Positions 1-7,127 of a stretch of DNA of 7,325 nt are shown in pieces. Source of the DNA: Akkermansia muciniphila (lineage in GTDB: Bacteria; Pseudomonadota; Gammaproteobacteria; Burkholderiales; Burkholderiaceae_C); the NCBI GenBank assembly GCA_943327015.2, contig CALPVM020000112.1:1-7325 (forward strand), read 5' to 3'. Under the pieces are notes generated by a model. It was not told the origin of the DNA, did no database searches, and saw only the letters and a program-made list of their open reading frames with translations. The first letter of the stretch is position 1, and every line of letters starts with the position of its first letter. The position numbers and the translations under genes are program-made.

Positions 1-461
1 CGCAACCACAAGGTTTGCAGATCAATGTGTGCATCATATGCTTCCCATGCATTTACGCCGTGCATATCCAGATAGCTGACGCGTCCCGCCAAACTTTCAC
101 TTGATTGACGCATTAAATCCAACGACGCCGAACCCAGCAGCAAAAATTGCCCTGTACGCAAGCCACTTTGACGGTTTTCGTCAATAATGCCTCGCAATAT
201 TTCAAACACCCGTGGCAAGCGATGAATTTCATCCAAAATGACCAATTTGCCCTTTTGCGCACGCAAATACGCATCGGCATCCTCCAGTCGCAATCGGTCG
301 GCCGGCCGTTCTAAATCGAGATACACACTGCCCCCCGGCCAGCGATGCGCAATAGTCCGTGCCAAAGTTGTTTTACCAATCTGCCGTGGCCCGAGTAACA
401 CCACTGCAGGCGTTCGTTGCAGTTTTTGCAGAACAAGAGATTCGAATTTTCGGTTAATCAT
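1..461 (-). CDS. AAA ATPase of the AAA_14/DUF4143 type, partial (C-terminus beyond left edge)
   Basis: The gene reads leftward from ATG at 461 and is still open at base 1, giving 153 residues. A Walker A motif GPRQIGKTT lies at about residues 24-32, directly after a short N-terminal helix. A Walker B LVILDEIHRLP follows at about 73-83 (Asp77, Glu78). A FLLLGSAS segment at 106-113 and SLAGR at 123-127 follow in the order typical of the AAA_14 ATPase domain. In this family a DUF4143 domain normally comes next; it would lie outside the window. The cellular role of these ATPases is poorly defined. The start is the first in-frame ATG after an upstream stop at 512-510, and it places the P-loop where the family usually has it. 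AAGG sits directly against the ATG with no spacer, which is too close for a normal ribosome binding site. The start falls 68 bases beyond the pump stop codon on the same strand, but a separate promoter is likely. Confidence 0.88.
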   Translation of the reverse strand, partial: MINRKFESLVLQKLQRTPAVVLLGPRQIGKTTLARTIAHRWPGGSVYLDLERPADRLRLEDADAYLRAQKGKLVILDEIHRLPRVFEILRGIIDENRQSGLRTGQFLLLGSASLDLMRQSSESLAGRVSYLDMHGVNAWEAYDAHIDLQTLWL

Positions 462-498
462 CCTTGTAATTTTAACGTCATGAGTTAAAATTACAAGG
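462..498. repeat. Perfect inverted repeat abutting the ATPase start codon (candidate operator or leader hairpin)
   Basis: CCTTGTAATTTTAAC at 462-476 is repeated as its exact reverse complement at 484-498, with a 7-base spacer GTCATGA that itself contains the palindrome TCATGA. The right end, seen in the direction of the ATPase gene, finishes with ACAAGG immediately before ATG, so the repeat covers the whole space between the proposed -10 box and the start codon. This could be an operator for a dimeric regulator or a 5' leader hairpin that limits translation. A terminator for the efflux operon is less likely, because the stem is AT-rich and no run of T follows it on the minus strand. Confidence 0.8.
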
Positions 499-500
499 TT

Positions 501-528
501 AGAATAAGGCTAACATCCTCATGGGCAA
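501..528 (-). promoter_or_regulatory. Candidate sigma70 promoter for the AAA ATPase gene
   Basis: On the minus strand, TTGCCC (528-523) and TATTCT (506-501) are separated by 16 bases. Each matches four of six consensus positions. Transcription would begin near 494, inside the inverted repeat, leaving a leader of about 33 bases made almost entirely of the hairpin. It is moderate evidence only; the gene might also be read from the upstream efflux operon. Confidence 0.4.
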
Positions 529-529
529 A

Positions 530-3500
530 TTAATTATTTTTTGAACCAACACACCCCACATACAACGCCGGCACAAAAACCAGCGTAAGCGCAGTTGCCC
601 CCACCAATCCACCCATAATCGCTATTGCCATCGGCCCCCAGAATACGCTGGAGGATAACGGAATCATCGCTAGAACCGCCGCTGCTGCTGTCAGCACCAC
701 CGGGCGCGATCGACGGACGGTCGCCTCGACCACTGCTTGCTGCAATGGCAGCCCGGATGCAATGTCATGGTCAATCTGGTCAACCAGAATCACTGCATTG
801 CGCATTACCATTCCGCCGAGTGCAATCACACCCATCAATGCCACAAACCCAAACGGCGCATTAAAAATGAGTAGTGCCGGCACCACCCCAATGATGCCAA
901 GCGGTGCGGTTGAAAAAACCATAAAAAGACGAGAAAAACTTTGTAGCTGCACCATCAATATAAATAGCGTCACTACAAACATGAGCGGAAACACGGCAAA
1001 GAGCGCCTTGTTGCTTTTGTTGCTCTCTTCAATCGCGCCACCGATTTCAATGCGATAGCCCACGGGAAGCGATTCAATCAAAGGCTTCAGAGTAGGGTAA
1101 ATCTGCTGTGAGGCATAGGGTCCTTGGATACCATCCTGAACGTCACTGCGCACCGTGATGGTCAATTGTCGGTCGCGCCGCCATAATACCGGCTCCTCAA
1201 ATTGAGGGACTATACGTGCCAATTGCGAAAGCGGCACGGCAGCACCGGTACGGGAAAAAATCACTACATCTTGCAACTGTTCCAGTGCATGGCGCTCAGT
1301 GGCGGTTGCGCGTACCACCACATCAATCCGCTCCTCGCCACGGTTGATTTGCAGCGCTGGAATACCACTCACAATGGTTTGCATTTGAGCGGCAATCTCT
1401 GACCGTGTGAATCCCAGCGCACTGGCCTTGGCCTCGTCGATGTCTAAGCCCACAGAGCGCACCTGCTCGCCCCAGTCTATCTGGGTATCGCGCACCAACG
1501 GACTGTTTCTCACCACATCCCGCACCTGCCCTGCGATACGACGCAACTCGGCGGCATCGGGCCCGACGACTCTAAACTGAACCGGAAATCCAACCGGCGG
1601 ACCAAATTCAAATCGACTGACGCGCCCACGCAAATCAGGAAAAACTTCCCCTTCAGCAAAGAGCTGCATCAATCGTTTTCGCACCTCTTCCCGGTCTTTA
1701 ATGCTTGCGGTTTGAATCACAATTTGTGCAAACGCTGGGTTGGGCAAATCAGCGCTTATTGAGAGAAAAAAGCGGGGCGCTCCGGCTCCGGTGTAAGCCG
1801 TGAACTGACTGACCTGCGAATCTTTGGCCAGAATTTCTTCCAGACGCTTGACCTGGTTTTGCGTTGCCGCAAAGCTAGAGCCTTCGCGCAGCCGTAAGTC
1901 CACTATCAACTCCAGGCGTGATGCTGTTGGAAAAAACTGCTGCTGCACCGCCCCCATACCGGCTACCGCCAACACAAACAATAACACGGTACCCGCCAAA
2001 ACCCACTGCCAACGACGGACGCACCACGACACCCACTTTCGTAAACGGGTATAAATGGGTCGGTCATACGGGTCGCCATGCGCTTGCATGGTGGCAGGCA
2101 ATAACTTAACCCCTAAATAAGGGGTGAACACCACAGCCACAATCCAAGAGGCAATGAGTGCCAGCCCCACCACCCAAAAAATACCACCGGCATACTCACC
2201 TGAAATAGACTTTGCAAAACCCACCGGCATGAAACCGGCCAACGTAACCAAGGTGCCGGTAAGCATAGGAAATGCGGTCGAAGTCCATGCAAACGTAGCC
2301 GCTTCGACCCGGTCCCAACCCTGCTCAATTTTTACCACCATCATTTCGACGGCAATGATGGCATCATCCACCAACAACCCCAACGCAATAATCAATGCCC
2401 CGAGTGAGATGCGATCCAGCGCCCAGCCCATGGCCCACATCACTATGGCTACCATTGCCAAGACCAACGGCACCGAGGCCGCGACCACGATGCCGGTACG
2501 CCAGCCTAAAAACACAAAGCACACGGCCAGAACAATCACCAATGCTTCGAGAAACGCCTTTTCAAACTCCCAAATCGATGCTTCTACCACTTTGGGTTGG
2601 TCTGCCACTTTGTGTAATTGAACGCCTAACGGCAACGCCGATTGGATCGCTTGCATACGCTGATCCAACGATTCCCCTATTGTCAAAATATTGCCTTTTT
2701 TAGAAAAAGTATAGGCCAGCATCAGTACCGGTTGCCCTTGGTGCCGCACCGTATAGGTAGCAGGTTCTTCGGTACCGCTTCGAATGTTTGCCACCTGATC
2801 CAAGCGTACTACACGCCCGCCAAAATTGAGCGGGATGGCGGCTACATCAGCGACGGTCATCATGGGCTGGTCAGCCCGTACAAACACCCGATCCACTGTC
2901 CCCTCGACCGCTCCTGCTGGTGTGAGCTGGCCCTGTGCGGAGACTGCCTGCATCAGTTGCTGTGGTGTTATTCCCAAAGAGACAAGGCGGCTTGAACGGA
3001 ACTCTACCCAGATGCGTTCACTCTGTTTACCCAACACTTCTACCTGCTTCAGTCCATCAACAGTTTGCGATTGACGCTTGATGTCCTCCGCAACATCGTG
3101 CAGTTCCGGCCATGACAAATCCGGCGCCTCTACGGTATACATCACGCTAATCACATCGCTGAATTGATCGTTAAAGTAGGGGCCCCGAATACCACTAGGT
3201 AGCGTATCTTTAATATCGCCTACCTTTTTTCGTGCCAAATACCAAGCCTGTTCCAGTTCTTTGGCAGGGGTACCACCTTTGATAAAGAAATTGATACCAC
3301 CATAGCCCTGCCTTGAAAAGCTGCCAACCCTATCCACGCCGTCAATGGTTTGGAGCTCACGCTCAATCCGGTTGATAACCTGCTCTTGCACCTCTGTGGC
3401 AGTCGCTCCGGGCCAAGCCACCACCACTGTCATGGTCGGTACGTTAAACACCGGGTCTTCTAAGCGTGCCAATTTGCTAAAGGCAAAAACACCGCCAACT

Positions 3501-3577
3501 AGCAAAACAATCAGCATAAATAAAACCAAAGGTCGATGCTGCACCGCCCATGCCGAGAGATTGAAGCTATTCTTCAT
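530..3577 (-). CDS. RND efflux pump, inner-membrane permease (TriC-like branch)
   Basis: This 1015-residue protein is a full-length AcrB-type proton/drug antiporter that captures substrate from the periplasm or inner membrane and passes it to the outer-membrane channel. A membrane helix at about 15-33 is followed by a large periplasmic porter region (40-335), helices at about 341-485, another helix near 525-543, a second porter region (550-855) and a final helix cluster (858-1006). The proton-relay pair is present as Asp404-Asp405 in LGLLVDDAIIAVEMM. Where AcrB has Lys940, this protein has Arg926 (GGMVMRNAVILVDQ). Signature blocks include VAWPGATATEVQEQV near 53-67 and FEFGPPVGFPVQFRV near 656-670. 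Overall it recalls the TriC group of RND pumps more than AcrB/MexB, a judgement from memory. The start codon overlaps the adaptor stop as ATGA, so translation is probably coupled. The substrate cannot be told from sequence. Confidence 0.95.
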   Translation of the reverse strand: MKNSFNLSAWAVQHRPLVLFMLIVLLVGGVFAFSKLARLEDPVFNVPTMTVVVAWPGATATEVQEQVINRIERELQTIDGVDRVGSFSRQGYGGINFFIKGGTPAKELEQAWYLARKKVGDIKDTLPSGIRGPYFNDQFSDVISVMYTVEAPDLSWPELHDVAEDIKRQSQTVDGLKQVEVLGKQSERIWVEFRSSRLVSLGITPQQLMQAVSAQGQLTPAGAVEGTVDRVFVRADQPMMTVADVAAIPLNFGGRVVRLDQVANIRSGTEEPATYTVRHQGQPVLMLAYTFSKKGNILTIGESLDQRMQAIQSALPLGVQLHKVADQPKVVEASIWEFEKAFLEALVIVLAVCFVFLGWRTGIVVAASVPLVLAMVAIVMWAMGWALDRISLGALIIALGLLVDDAIIAVEMMVVKIEQGWDRVEAATFAWTSTAFPMLTGTLVTLAGFMPVGFAKSISGEYAGGIFWVVGLALIASWIVAVVFTPYLGVKLLPATMQAHGDPYDRPIYTRLRKWVSWCVRRWQWVLAGTVLLFVLAVAGMGAVQQQFFPTASRLELIVDLRLREGSSFAATQNQVKRLEEILAKDSQVSQFTAYTGAGAPRFFLSISADLPNPAFAQIVIQTASIKDREEVRKRLMQLFAEGEVFPDLRGRVSRFEFGPPVGFPVQFRVVGPDAAELRRIAGQVRDVVRNSPLVRDTQIDWGEQVRSVGLDIDEAKASALGFTRSEIAAQMQTIVSGIPALQINRGEERIDVVVRATATERHALEQLQDVVIFSRTGAAVPLSQLARIVPQFEEPVLWRRDRQLTITVRSDVQDGIQGPYASQQIYPTLKPLIESLPVGYRIEIGGAIEESNKSNKALFAVFPLMFVVTLFILMVQLQSFSRLFMVFSTAPLGIIGVVPALLIFNAPFGFVALMGVIALGGMVMRNAVILVDQIDHDIASGLPLQQAVVEATVRRSRPVVLTAAAAVLAMIPLSSSVFWGPMAIAIMGGLVGATALTLVFVPALYVGCVGSKNN

Positions 3578-4710
3578 AGTTTGGCCCCGCCTTCAGCAGC
3601 ATCTGCTGTACGCAGGATGGGACGCACCGTCATACCTGCATCGAGTTTTTGTGCCCCCGCACTGACCACCTTGGCACCGATAGCCACACCCGTTACCCAA
3701 ACGGTTTGCTGTGTTTGTTTTTTTATTGCAACCGCTTGTCCGCTGAGCTTGCCGGAGTCGCCGTCCACCACCCAGACTTGGGTTGTTTGGCCGTTATTCA
3801 CCGTTGCGGTCACGGGGAGTGCTACCAGTGCCTCCTGCTGCGCTGGATGACTCGCAGCCGTTTGCAATGTCAACGTCACCGAGCGCCCTAGCATCCAGGA
3901 TGAGGGCGGCTTCATCATCGAATACCTGACCCGATAAGTGCGTGCGTTAGGGTTGGCAGCCGCCGATACTTCACGCAGTTTCAAATTCACCACGTTCACA
4001 TTGCTATCTGTCGTATCGGTCGTTTCATTGAGCTGCGCTGTAGCGCGCCATTGTTTGATGCTATCCACCGCCTGCTCCGGAACATCGGCCACCACTTCAA
4101 GCGCATCAGCGCGGGCCAAGCTCACAATAGGCATTCCTTGTGCGACCACTTGGCCGATTTCTGCCCGAATAGCAGTGACCACACCATCAAAGGGTGCCGT
4201 CAATTGGGTGTAGGCTGTTCGGTTTTCCTCAATTTCTAATTGCTTTTTGGCTTGTATCAGTCTAGCTTGCACCGTATCGGACCGTGTTCTTTGCCGTTCG
4301 GCATCGGCTTTGGCAACCGCATCCTCTGCCGCTAATTTTTCAAGGCGTTCCGCATCCTGCAGGTTTTGTTTTGCCTCTGACTCGGTAGCAAGCAGGTTTT
4401 GTTTTGCAATTATCATCGCATTGTTGTAATCAGTGGCTTCTATAGATGCCAGTACCGCCCCAGCACGCACCCGGCTTCCTACCTCTACGTTTCTAGACTT
4501 TATCAATCCACCCACCCGAAAACCCAGCTCACTCTCACTACGCGGCTGGATGGTTCCGGCAAAGGTACGCAATTCTTGTCCAGTGGCCGCCTTGGCCTCT
4601 GTCACGTAGACGGCCATCACCACGGGTTTGGCTGGTTCTTTGGAAGTGCACCCAGCCAGGGTCATCACAATTGCGGCTCCTGCCGCCATCCAATATTTAT
4701 TGTTTATCAT
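3574..4710 (-). CDS. RND efflux periplasmic adaptor (membrane fusion protein), lipoprotein
   Basis: This 378-residue HlyD/AcrA-type adaptor bridges the pump and the outer-membrane channel. The N-terminus is a lipoprotein signal peptide with lipobox LAGC ending at Cys21, so it should be lipid-anchored in the periplasm. The lipoyl half-motifs are at about 60-90 (ELGFRVGGLI to GAVLASIEA) and 168-198 (TQLTAPFDGVVTAI to GMPIVSLA). They flank an alpha-helical hairpin at about 92-165 rich in Ala, Glu, Lys and Gln. A beta-barrel (about 205-285) and a membrane-proximal domain (about 290-365) follow. The start has a good ribosome binding site, AGAGGA at 4723-4718, seven bases from ATG. It lies 14 bases downstream of the outer-membrane factor and overlaps the pump start by four bases, so the three genes form one operon. 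Only one adaptor is present, unlike TriABC, which uses two. Confidence 0.94.
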   Translation of the reverse strand: MINNKYWMAAGAAIVMTLAGCTSKEPAKPVVMAVYVTEAKAATGQELRTFAGTIQPRSESELGFRVGGLIKSRNVEVGSRVRAGAVLASIEATDYNNAMIIAKQNLLATESEAKQNLQDAERLEKLAAEDAVAKADAERQRTRSDTVQARLIQAKKQLEIEENRTAYTQLTAPFDGVVTAIRAEIGQVVAQGMPIVSLARADALEVVADVPEQAVDSIKQWRATAQLNETTDTTDSNVNVVNLKLREVSAAANPNARTYRVRYSMMKPPSSWMLGRSVTLTLQTAASHPAQQEALVALPVTATVNNGQTTQVWVVDGDSGKLSGQAVAIKKQTQQTVWVTGVAIGAKVVSAGAQKLDAGMTVRPILRTADAAEGGAKL

Positions 4711-4724
4711 GGTGTGTTCCTCTG

Positions 4725-6182
4725 TTATGGAGCTTTGTTCAATGAAAAATTTTCTGTGGGTTTGGCGCTCGAAAATGTCCAGCCGCCACCGATGGCTTGG
4801 TACAACTGCAACTGGCTGAGTGTGAAAGCTATTTGCGCCTCAGTGTTTTCTAACCGTGCAGCCAGTTCGCTCTTTTGCAATCCGTTGCGCATCAATGGGT
4901 CGATTTGTCCTTCTTTGTGCAATGCGTTTGCGCTTTTTAAAGCGCGTACCCGAGCATCCAACGACTGCTGTGTGCGTGCCACTCTTTTTTGCTGCTGCTG
5001 AAAAGATACGAGCGAATTCTCCACATCTTGCAATGCCTGCAAAACCGCTTTTTCATATTTCAGTGTTGCAGCGCGTTGTTTTGCCGACTGTTGTTCTACC
5101 TGCGCTTTGAGTCGCCCCGAGTTGAAGATCGGAATCGTGAATGCGAGTGCCAGATTGCTAAATCCAGCGGAGCCCAGTGCTAATTGGTTGATGGTTAAAT
5201 CTTGCGTCCCCAAAGTGGCACCCAAAAAAAGCTTTGGCCATTGGTCAGCGTTTGCTCCGCGTAGGCGCTGCGTTTCGGCTTGCAGGCTCCATTGTGCAGA
5301 TCGCAAATCGGGGCGCCGCTGAATCAGATCTATTGGCAACCCTACGGGAAATGGCTGTGTTTCAGGCAGTGCCGGTCGTTGGGTTTGGAGTGCCTCCATC
5401 AACTTACCGGGGCGCTCGCCCAGCAAAGTGGCTAGACCGTTTTCTGTCACTCGCACGAGCACTTTTAAATCTTCTAACTGAGTGGCTCGGTGGCTGACCT
5501 CCACCTCTGCGTTTGCCACTTCCATATCGCTAGCCGCACCATACTCTTTTCTAAGAAGGATGACACGCTGCGCTTGGCTGTCAGCCACCAAGACCTGCTC
5601 TAATAATTGCTGCCGCAAACGAGCGCCTTGCCAAATGAAATACATTTTTGCGGCTTCGTGTTGCGCCGTCCAGCGAGCAACCTGCCAACCTTCCTCTGCG
5701 GCCAATGCATCAAAATTACCGGCTTGACTTGCGGCATCAACAGCTCCCCATATATCCAGTTCCCAACCCAGTTGTAACGCAGCCCGGTTGACATTTTTAT
5801 CAGGAATTCCCTGCTTGATGGGGTTGGCTAAATCGGTGCGCTCCTGGCTTGCCGATAGCTGCACATCTGCCTGTGGCATTTTTCTGGAGCGTAGTTGCTT
5901 CAACCCTGCCCTAGCTTCAAGCACCCGTTCCCAAGCGATTTTTCCATCCAAGTTGGAGTTTTCCACTTGCTTAAGTATTGTTTGCAATTGTGGTTCGTTC
6001 GCAAAAAGGATCCATGCTTCGCTATTTTTTTCTTGGGGCTGCGGAGCTGGCTCTGAGAGATATTTACCTTGCAACCACTGTTCCACTTCTGGCTGCACTG
6101 GAGTCGAATGGGCGTAATGGCTCAATGGTGCCAACCCAAACAGGTACAAAACCAATCCACGAGAAAGAGAACGAAGTTGCAT
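4725..6182 (-). CDS. TolC-family outer-membrane efflux channel (NodT-like)
   Basis: This 485-residue protein is the outer-membrane factor that forms the exit duct with the adaptor and pump. Family landmarks are LGWELDIWG at about 138-146, IQRRPDLRSAQ at 287-297, PIFNSGRLKAQ at 351-361 after a beta-strand, ALQDVENSLVSF at 383-394 and LYQAIGGGW near 460-468, plus long alpha-helical stretches rich in Gln, Ala and Glu. An N-terminal signal peptide of about 26 residues ends near AHS/TP. There is no lipobox cysteine, although many NodT-type channels are lipoproteins, so this one is probably not lipidated. It is the first gene of the operon, which differs from the more common adaptor-pump-channel order. 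AGAGG at 6192-6188, five bases before ATG, supports the start. Expression should come from the operator-flanked promoter immediately upstream. Confidence 0.93.
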   Translation of the reverse strand: MQLRSLSRGLVLYLFGLAPLSHYAHSTPVQPEVEQWLQGKYLSEPAPQPQEKNSEAWILFANEPQLQTILKQVENSNLDGKIAWERVLEARAGLKQLRSRKMPQADVQLSASQERTDLANPIKQGIPDKNVNRAALQLGWELDIWGAVDAASQAGNFDALAAEEGWQVARWTAQHEAAKMYFIWQGARLRQQLLEQVLVADSQAQRVILLRKEYGAASDMEVANAEVEVSHRATQLEDLKVLVRVTENGLATLLGERPGKLMEALQTQRPALPETQPFPVGLPIDLIQRRPDLRSAQWSLQAETQRLRGANADQWPKLFLGATLGTQDLTINQLALGSAGFSNLALAFTIPIFNSGRLKAQVEQQSAKQRAATLKYEKAVLQALQDVENSLVSFQQQQKRVARTQQSLDARVRALKSANALHKEGQIDPLMRNGLQKSELAARLENTEAQIAFTLSQLQLYQAIGGGWTFSSAKPTENFSLNKAP

Positions 6183-6196
6183 AAAAGCCTCTAGAA

Positions 6197-6211
6197 GTTG
6201 ACAGCGTCAAC
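6197..6211. promoter_or_regulatory. Operator palindrome 1 (probable TetR site)
   Basis: GTTGAC-AGC-GTCAAC is a perfect 6-bp dyad with a 3-base centre. It begins directly downstream of the efflux -10 box (6217-6212) and covers the expected transcription start near 6205. A bound dimer here would block open-complex formation or escape. Assignment to the adjacent divergent TetR gene rests on position, symmetry and length, which suit this family. Confidence 0.75.
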
Positions 6212-6239
6212 AGTATAGCAAACATGTAGACACCGTCAA
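6212..6239 (-). promoter_or_regulatory. Sigma70 promoter of the efflux operon
   Basis: On the minus strand the -35 is TTGACG (6239-6234) and the -10 is TATACT (6217-6212), with a 16-base spacer. Each matches five of six consensus positions, so the unrepressed promoter should be strong. The predicted start is near 6205, leaving a leader of about 23 bases that carries the AGAGG ribosome binding site of the channel gene. The -35 is part of operator palindrome 2. Confidence 0.75.
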
Positions 6240-6240
6240 C
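6226..6240. promoter_or_regulatory. Operator palindrome 2 (probable TetR site)
   Basis: GTAGAC-ACC-GTCAAC repeats palindrome 1 with one arm mismatch (GTAGAC instead of GTTGAC). Its centre lies 29 bases from that of palindrome 1. It overlaps the -35 box of the efflux promoter and ends four bases before the weak candidate -35 of the tetR promoter, so one bound dimer could affect both directions. Confidence 0.7.
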
Positions 6241-6243
6241 TAA

Positions 6244-6272
6244 AGGTGAGTTTTCCAACGCCTAGATATACT
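6244..6272 (+). promoter_or_regulatory. Candidate tetR promoter
   Basis: TATACT at 6267-6272 is a good -10 box on the plus strand and is identical to the -10 of the divergent efflux promoter. The -35 position, AGGTGA at 6244-6249 with a 17-base spacer, is poor. The start would be near 6279, about 28 bases before the tetR ATG. A weak promoter would suit a self-limited repressor. The alternative -35 TTGACA at 6198-6203 has no acceptable -10 at the right distance. Confidence 0.4.
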
Positions 6273-6283
6273 AGAGAAACCGA

Positions 6284-6355
6284 ATGCCACCCGAACATCC
6301 TTATTTATGTCCAGAACGCAAAAAAACTCAGCGCTGTTACCAAGCATCGACTTAA
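6284..6355 (+). other. Possible short upstream ORF overlapping the tetR start
   Basis: An ATG at 6284 opens a 23-codon frame ending at TAA 6353-6355. It overlaps the first 49 bases of tetR in the +1 frame relative to tetR. No convincing ribosome binding site precedes it. It could be chance, or translation through it could tune tetR expression. Confidence 0.12.
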
Positions 6356-6936
6356 AAGATGCTTGCGTTGATGCTGCGCGTGAGTCGATTGCTGCGCATG
6401 GCGTGGAGCATCTCAGTCTTCGTGATGTAGCGCGTCGTCTTGGTGTCTCCCATCAAGCCCCTTACAGGCATTACCCAAGCCGGGATCACTTGCTAGCCGA
6501 GGTCATGCGAAGGTGTTTTAGAAACTTCACTATCCATTTGGAAAAGCGTGAAAGTAACCAGGATCCACAAAAGGAACTTGAAGCATTAGGTCGCCAATAC
6601 CTTAGCTTTGCATTAGCGAATCCATTGGAGTATCGACTGATGTTTAGCACACCTTGGCCACAATCTGCTGAACACCCGGAACTGGTACGCGACGCTGCCC
6701 ATGCTTTTGACACACTCAGAAATGCGCTTGCCCGAATTCATAACGTGACTTTGCCAAATGCTTTTGTGAATCAAAACGCATTATTCATTTGGTCCACGAT
6801 GCATGGACTGGCTAGTTTATTGGGAAGTAACTGTATGCATCATCTCAATATCTCTGATCAGACTGTCCAAGAAATACCAGAGTACATTCTTACCATGATC
6901 GGACAAGCTTTGCAAAGCCAGATGCCAATGGACTAA
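6307..6936 (+). CDS. TetR-family transcriptional repressor with WHG-type C-terminal domain
   Basis: This 209-residue protein has a TetR helix-turn-helix near its N-terminus: SLRDVARRLGVSHQAPYRHY at about 37-56, with the usual following FPS-like segment as YPSRDHLLAEV. The C-terminal part carries LEYRLMF near 107-113 and W162-S-T-M-H166-G167-L-A-S-L-L, the hallmark of the WHG ligand-binding domain. As a dimer it should bind the palindromes at 6197-6240 and repress the divergent efflux operon, releasing on binding an unknown inducer, probably a pump substrate or a related compound. Autoregulation is plausible. ATG 6307 is the first usable in-frame start; no ATG, GTG or TTG precedes it in frame near the promoter. 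No clear Shine-Dalgarno sequence precedes it, so translation may be weak. The repressor target is inferred from position. Confidence 0.92.
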   Translation: MSRTQKNSALLPSIDLKDACVDAARESIAAHGVEHLSLRDVARRLGVSHQAPYRHYPSRDHLLAEVMRRCFRNFTIHLEKRESNQDPQKELEALGRQYLSFALANPLEYRLMFSTPWPQSAEHPELVRDAAHAFDTLRNALARIHNVTLPNAFVNQNALFIWSTMHGLASLLGSNCMHHLNISDQTVQEIPEYILTMIGQALQSQMPMD

Positions 6937-7000
6937 GGCATAACAGCTCTCAACTGCATAATTTTAATTTGCAGATCAACCGGACATAGTTGCATGCGAC

Positions 7001-7111
7001 CTAATGGATATTTGGATGATTACCAGGAGACATACTACGCCAGATAAAACCCACAACCAGCACTACAACTCCAAGCGCCATCCCAATGAAACCTGGTACA
7101 GCCATACTCAT
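7001..7111 (-). CDS. Doubtful 36-codon ORF for a single-helix membrane peptide
   Basis: The frame starts at ATG 7111, 16 bases after the LysR stop, and ends at TAG 7003-7001. It would encode 36 residues with one strongly hydrophobic stretch, about residues 5-24 (VPGFIGMALGVVVLVVGFIW), followed by a short polar tail with RSMSPGN. The same frame is open further upstream to an ATG at 7204 inside LysR, but that part looks like an out-of-frame shadow. No clear ribosome binding site precedes the short start. It may be a real small membrane protein, a remnant of a larger one, or chance. Confidence 0.25.
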   Translation of the reverse strand: MSMAVPGFIGMALGVVVLVVGFIWRSMSPGNHPNIH

Positions 7112-7127
7112 CGCGGCCCAGTACAGT

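Noticed and set aside
238..483. 81-residue plus-strand ORF at the left end
   Set aside because: It is antisense to the AAA ATPase, whose minus-strand frame has intact Walker A and B motifs.
462..498. Rho-independent terminator for the efflux operon
   Set aside because: The stem is AT-rich and no T run follows on the minus strand; instead the ATPase coding sequence begins at once.
2124..2621. 165-residue plus-strand ORF rich in Thr, Ala and Ser
   Set aside because: It lies wholly opposite the conserved membrane region of the RND pump and has the composition of an antisense frame.
4399..5001. 200-residue plus-strand ORF across the adaptor/channel junction
   Set aside because: It is antisense to two well-supported genes and shows no domain or plausible start context.
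6198..6226. tetR promoter using TTGACA at 6198-6203 as -35
   Set aside because: At 15-18 bases downstream there is only poor -10 sequence (for example AACATG); the hexamer is better explained as an operator arm.
6954..6974. Convergent terminator between tetR and LysR
   Set aside because: Only a 5-bp stem with an 11-base loop and no T tract on either side.
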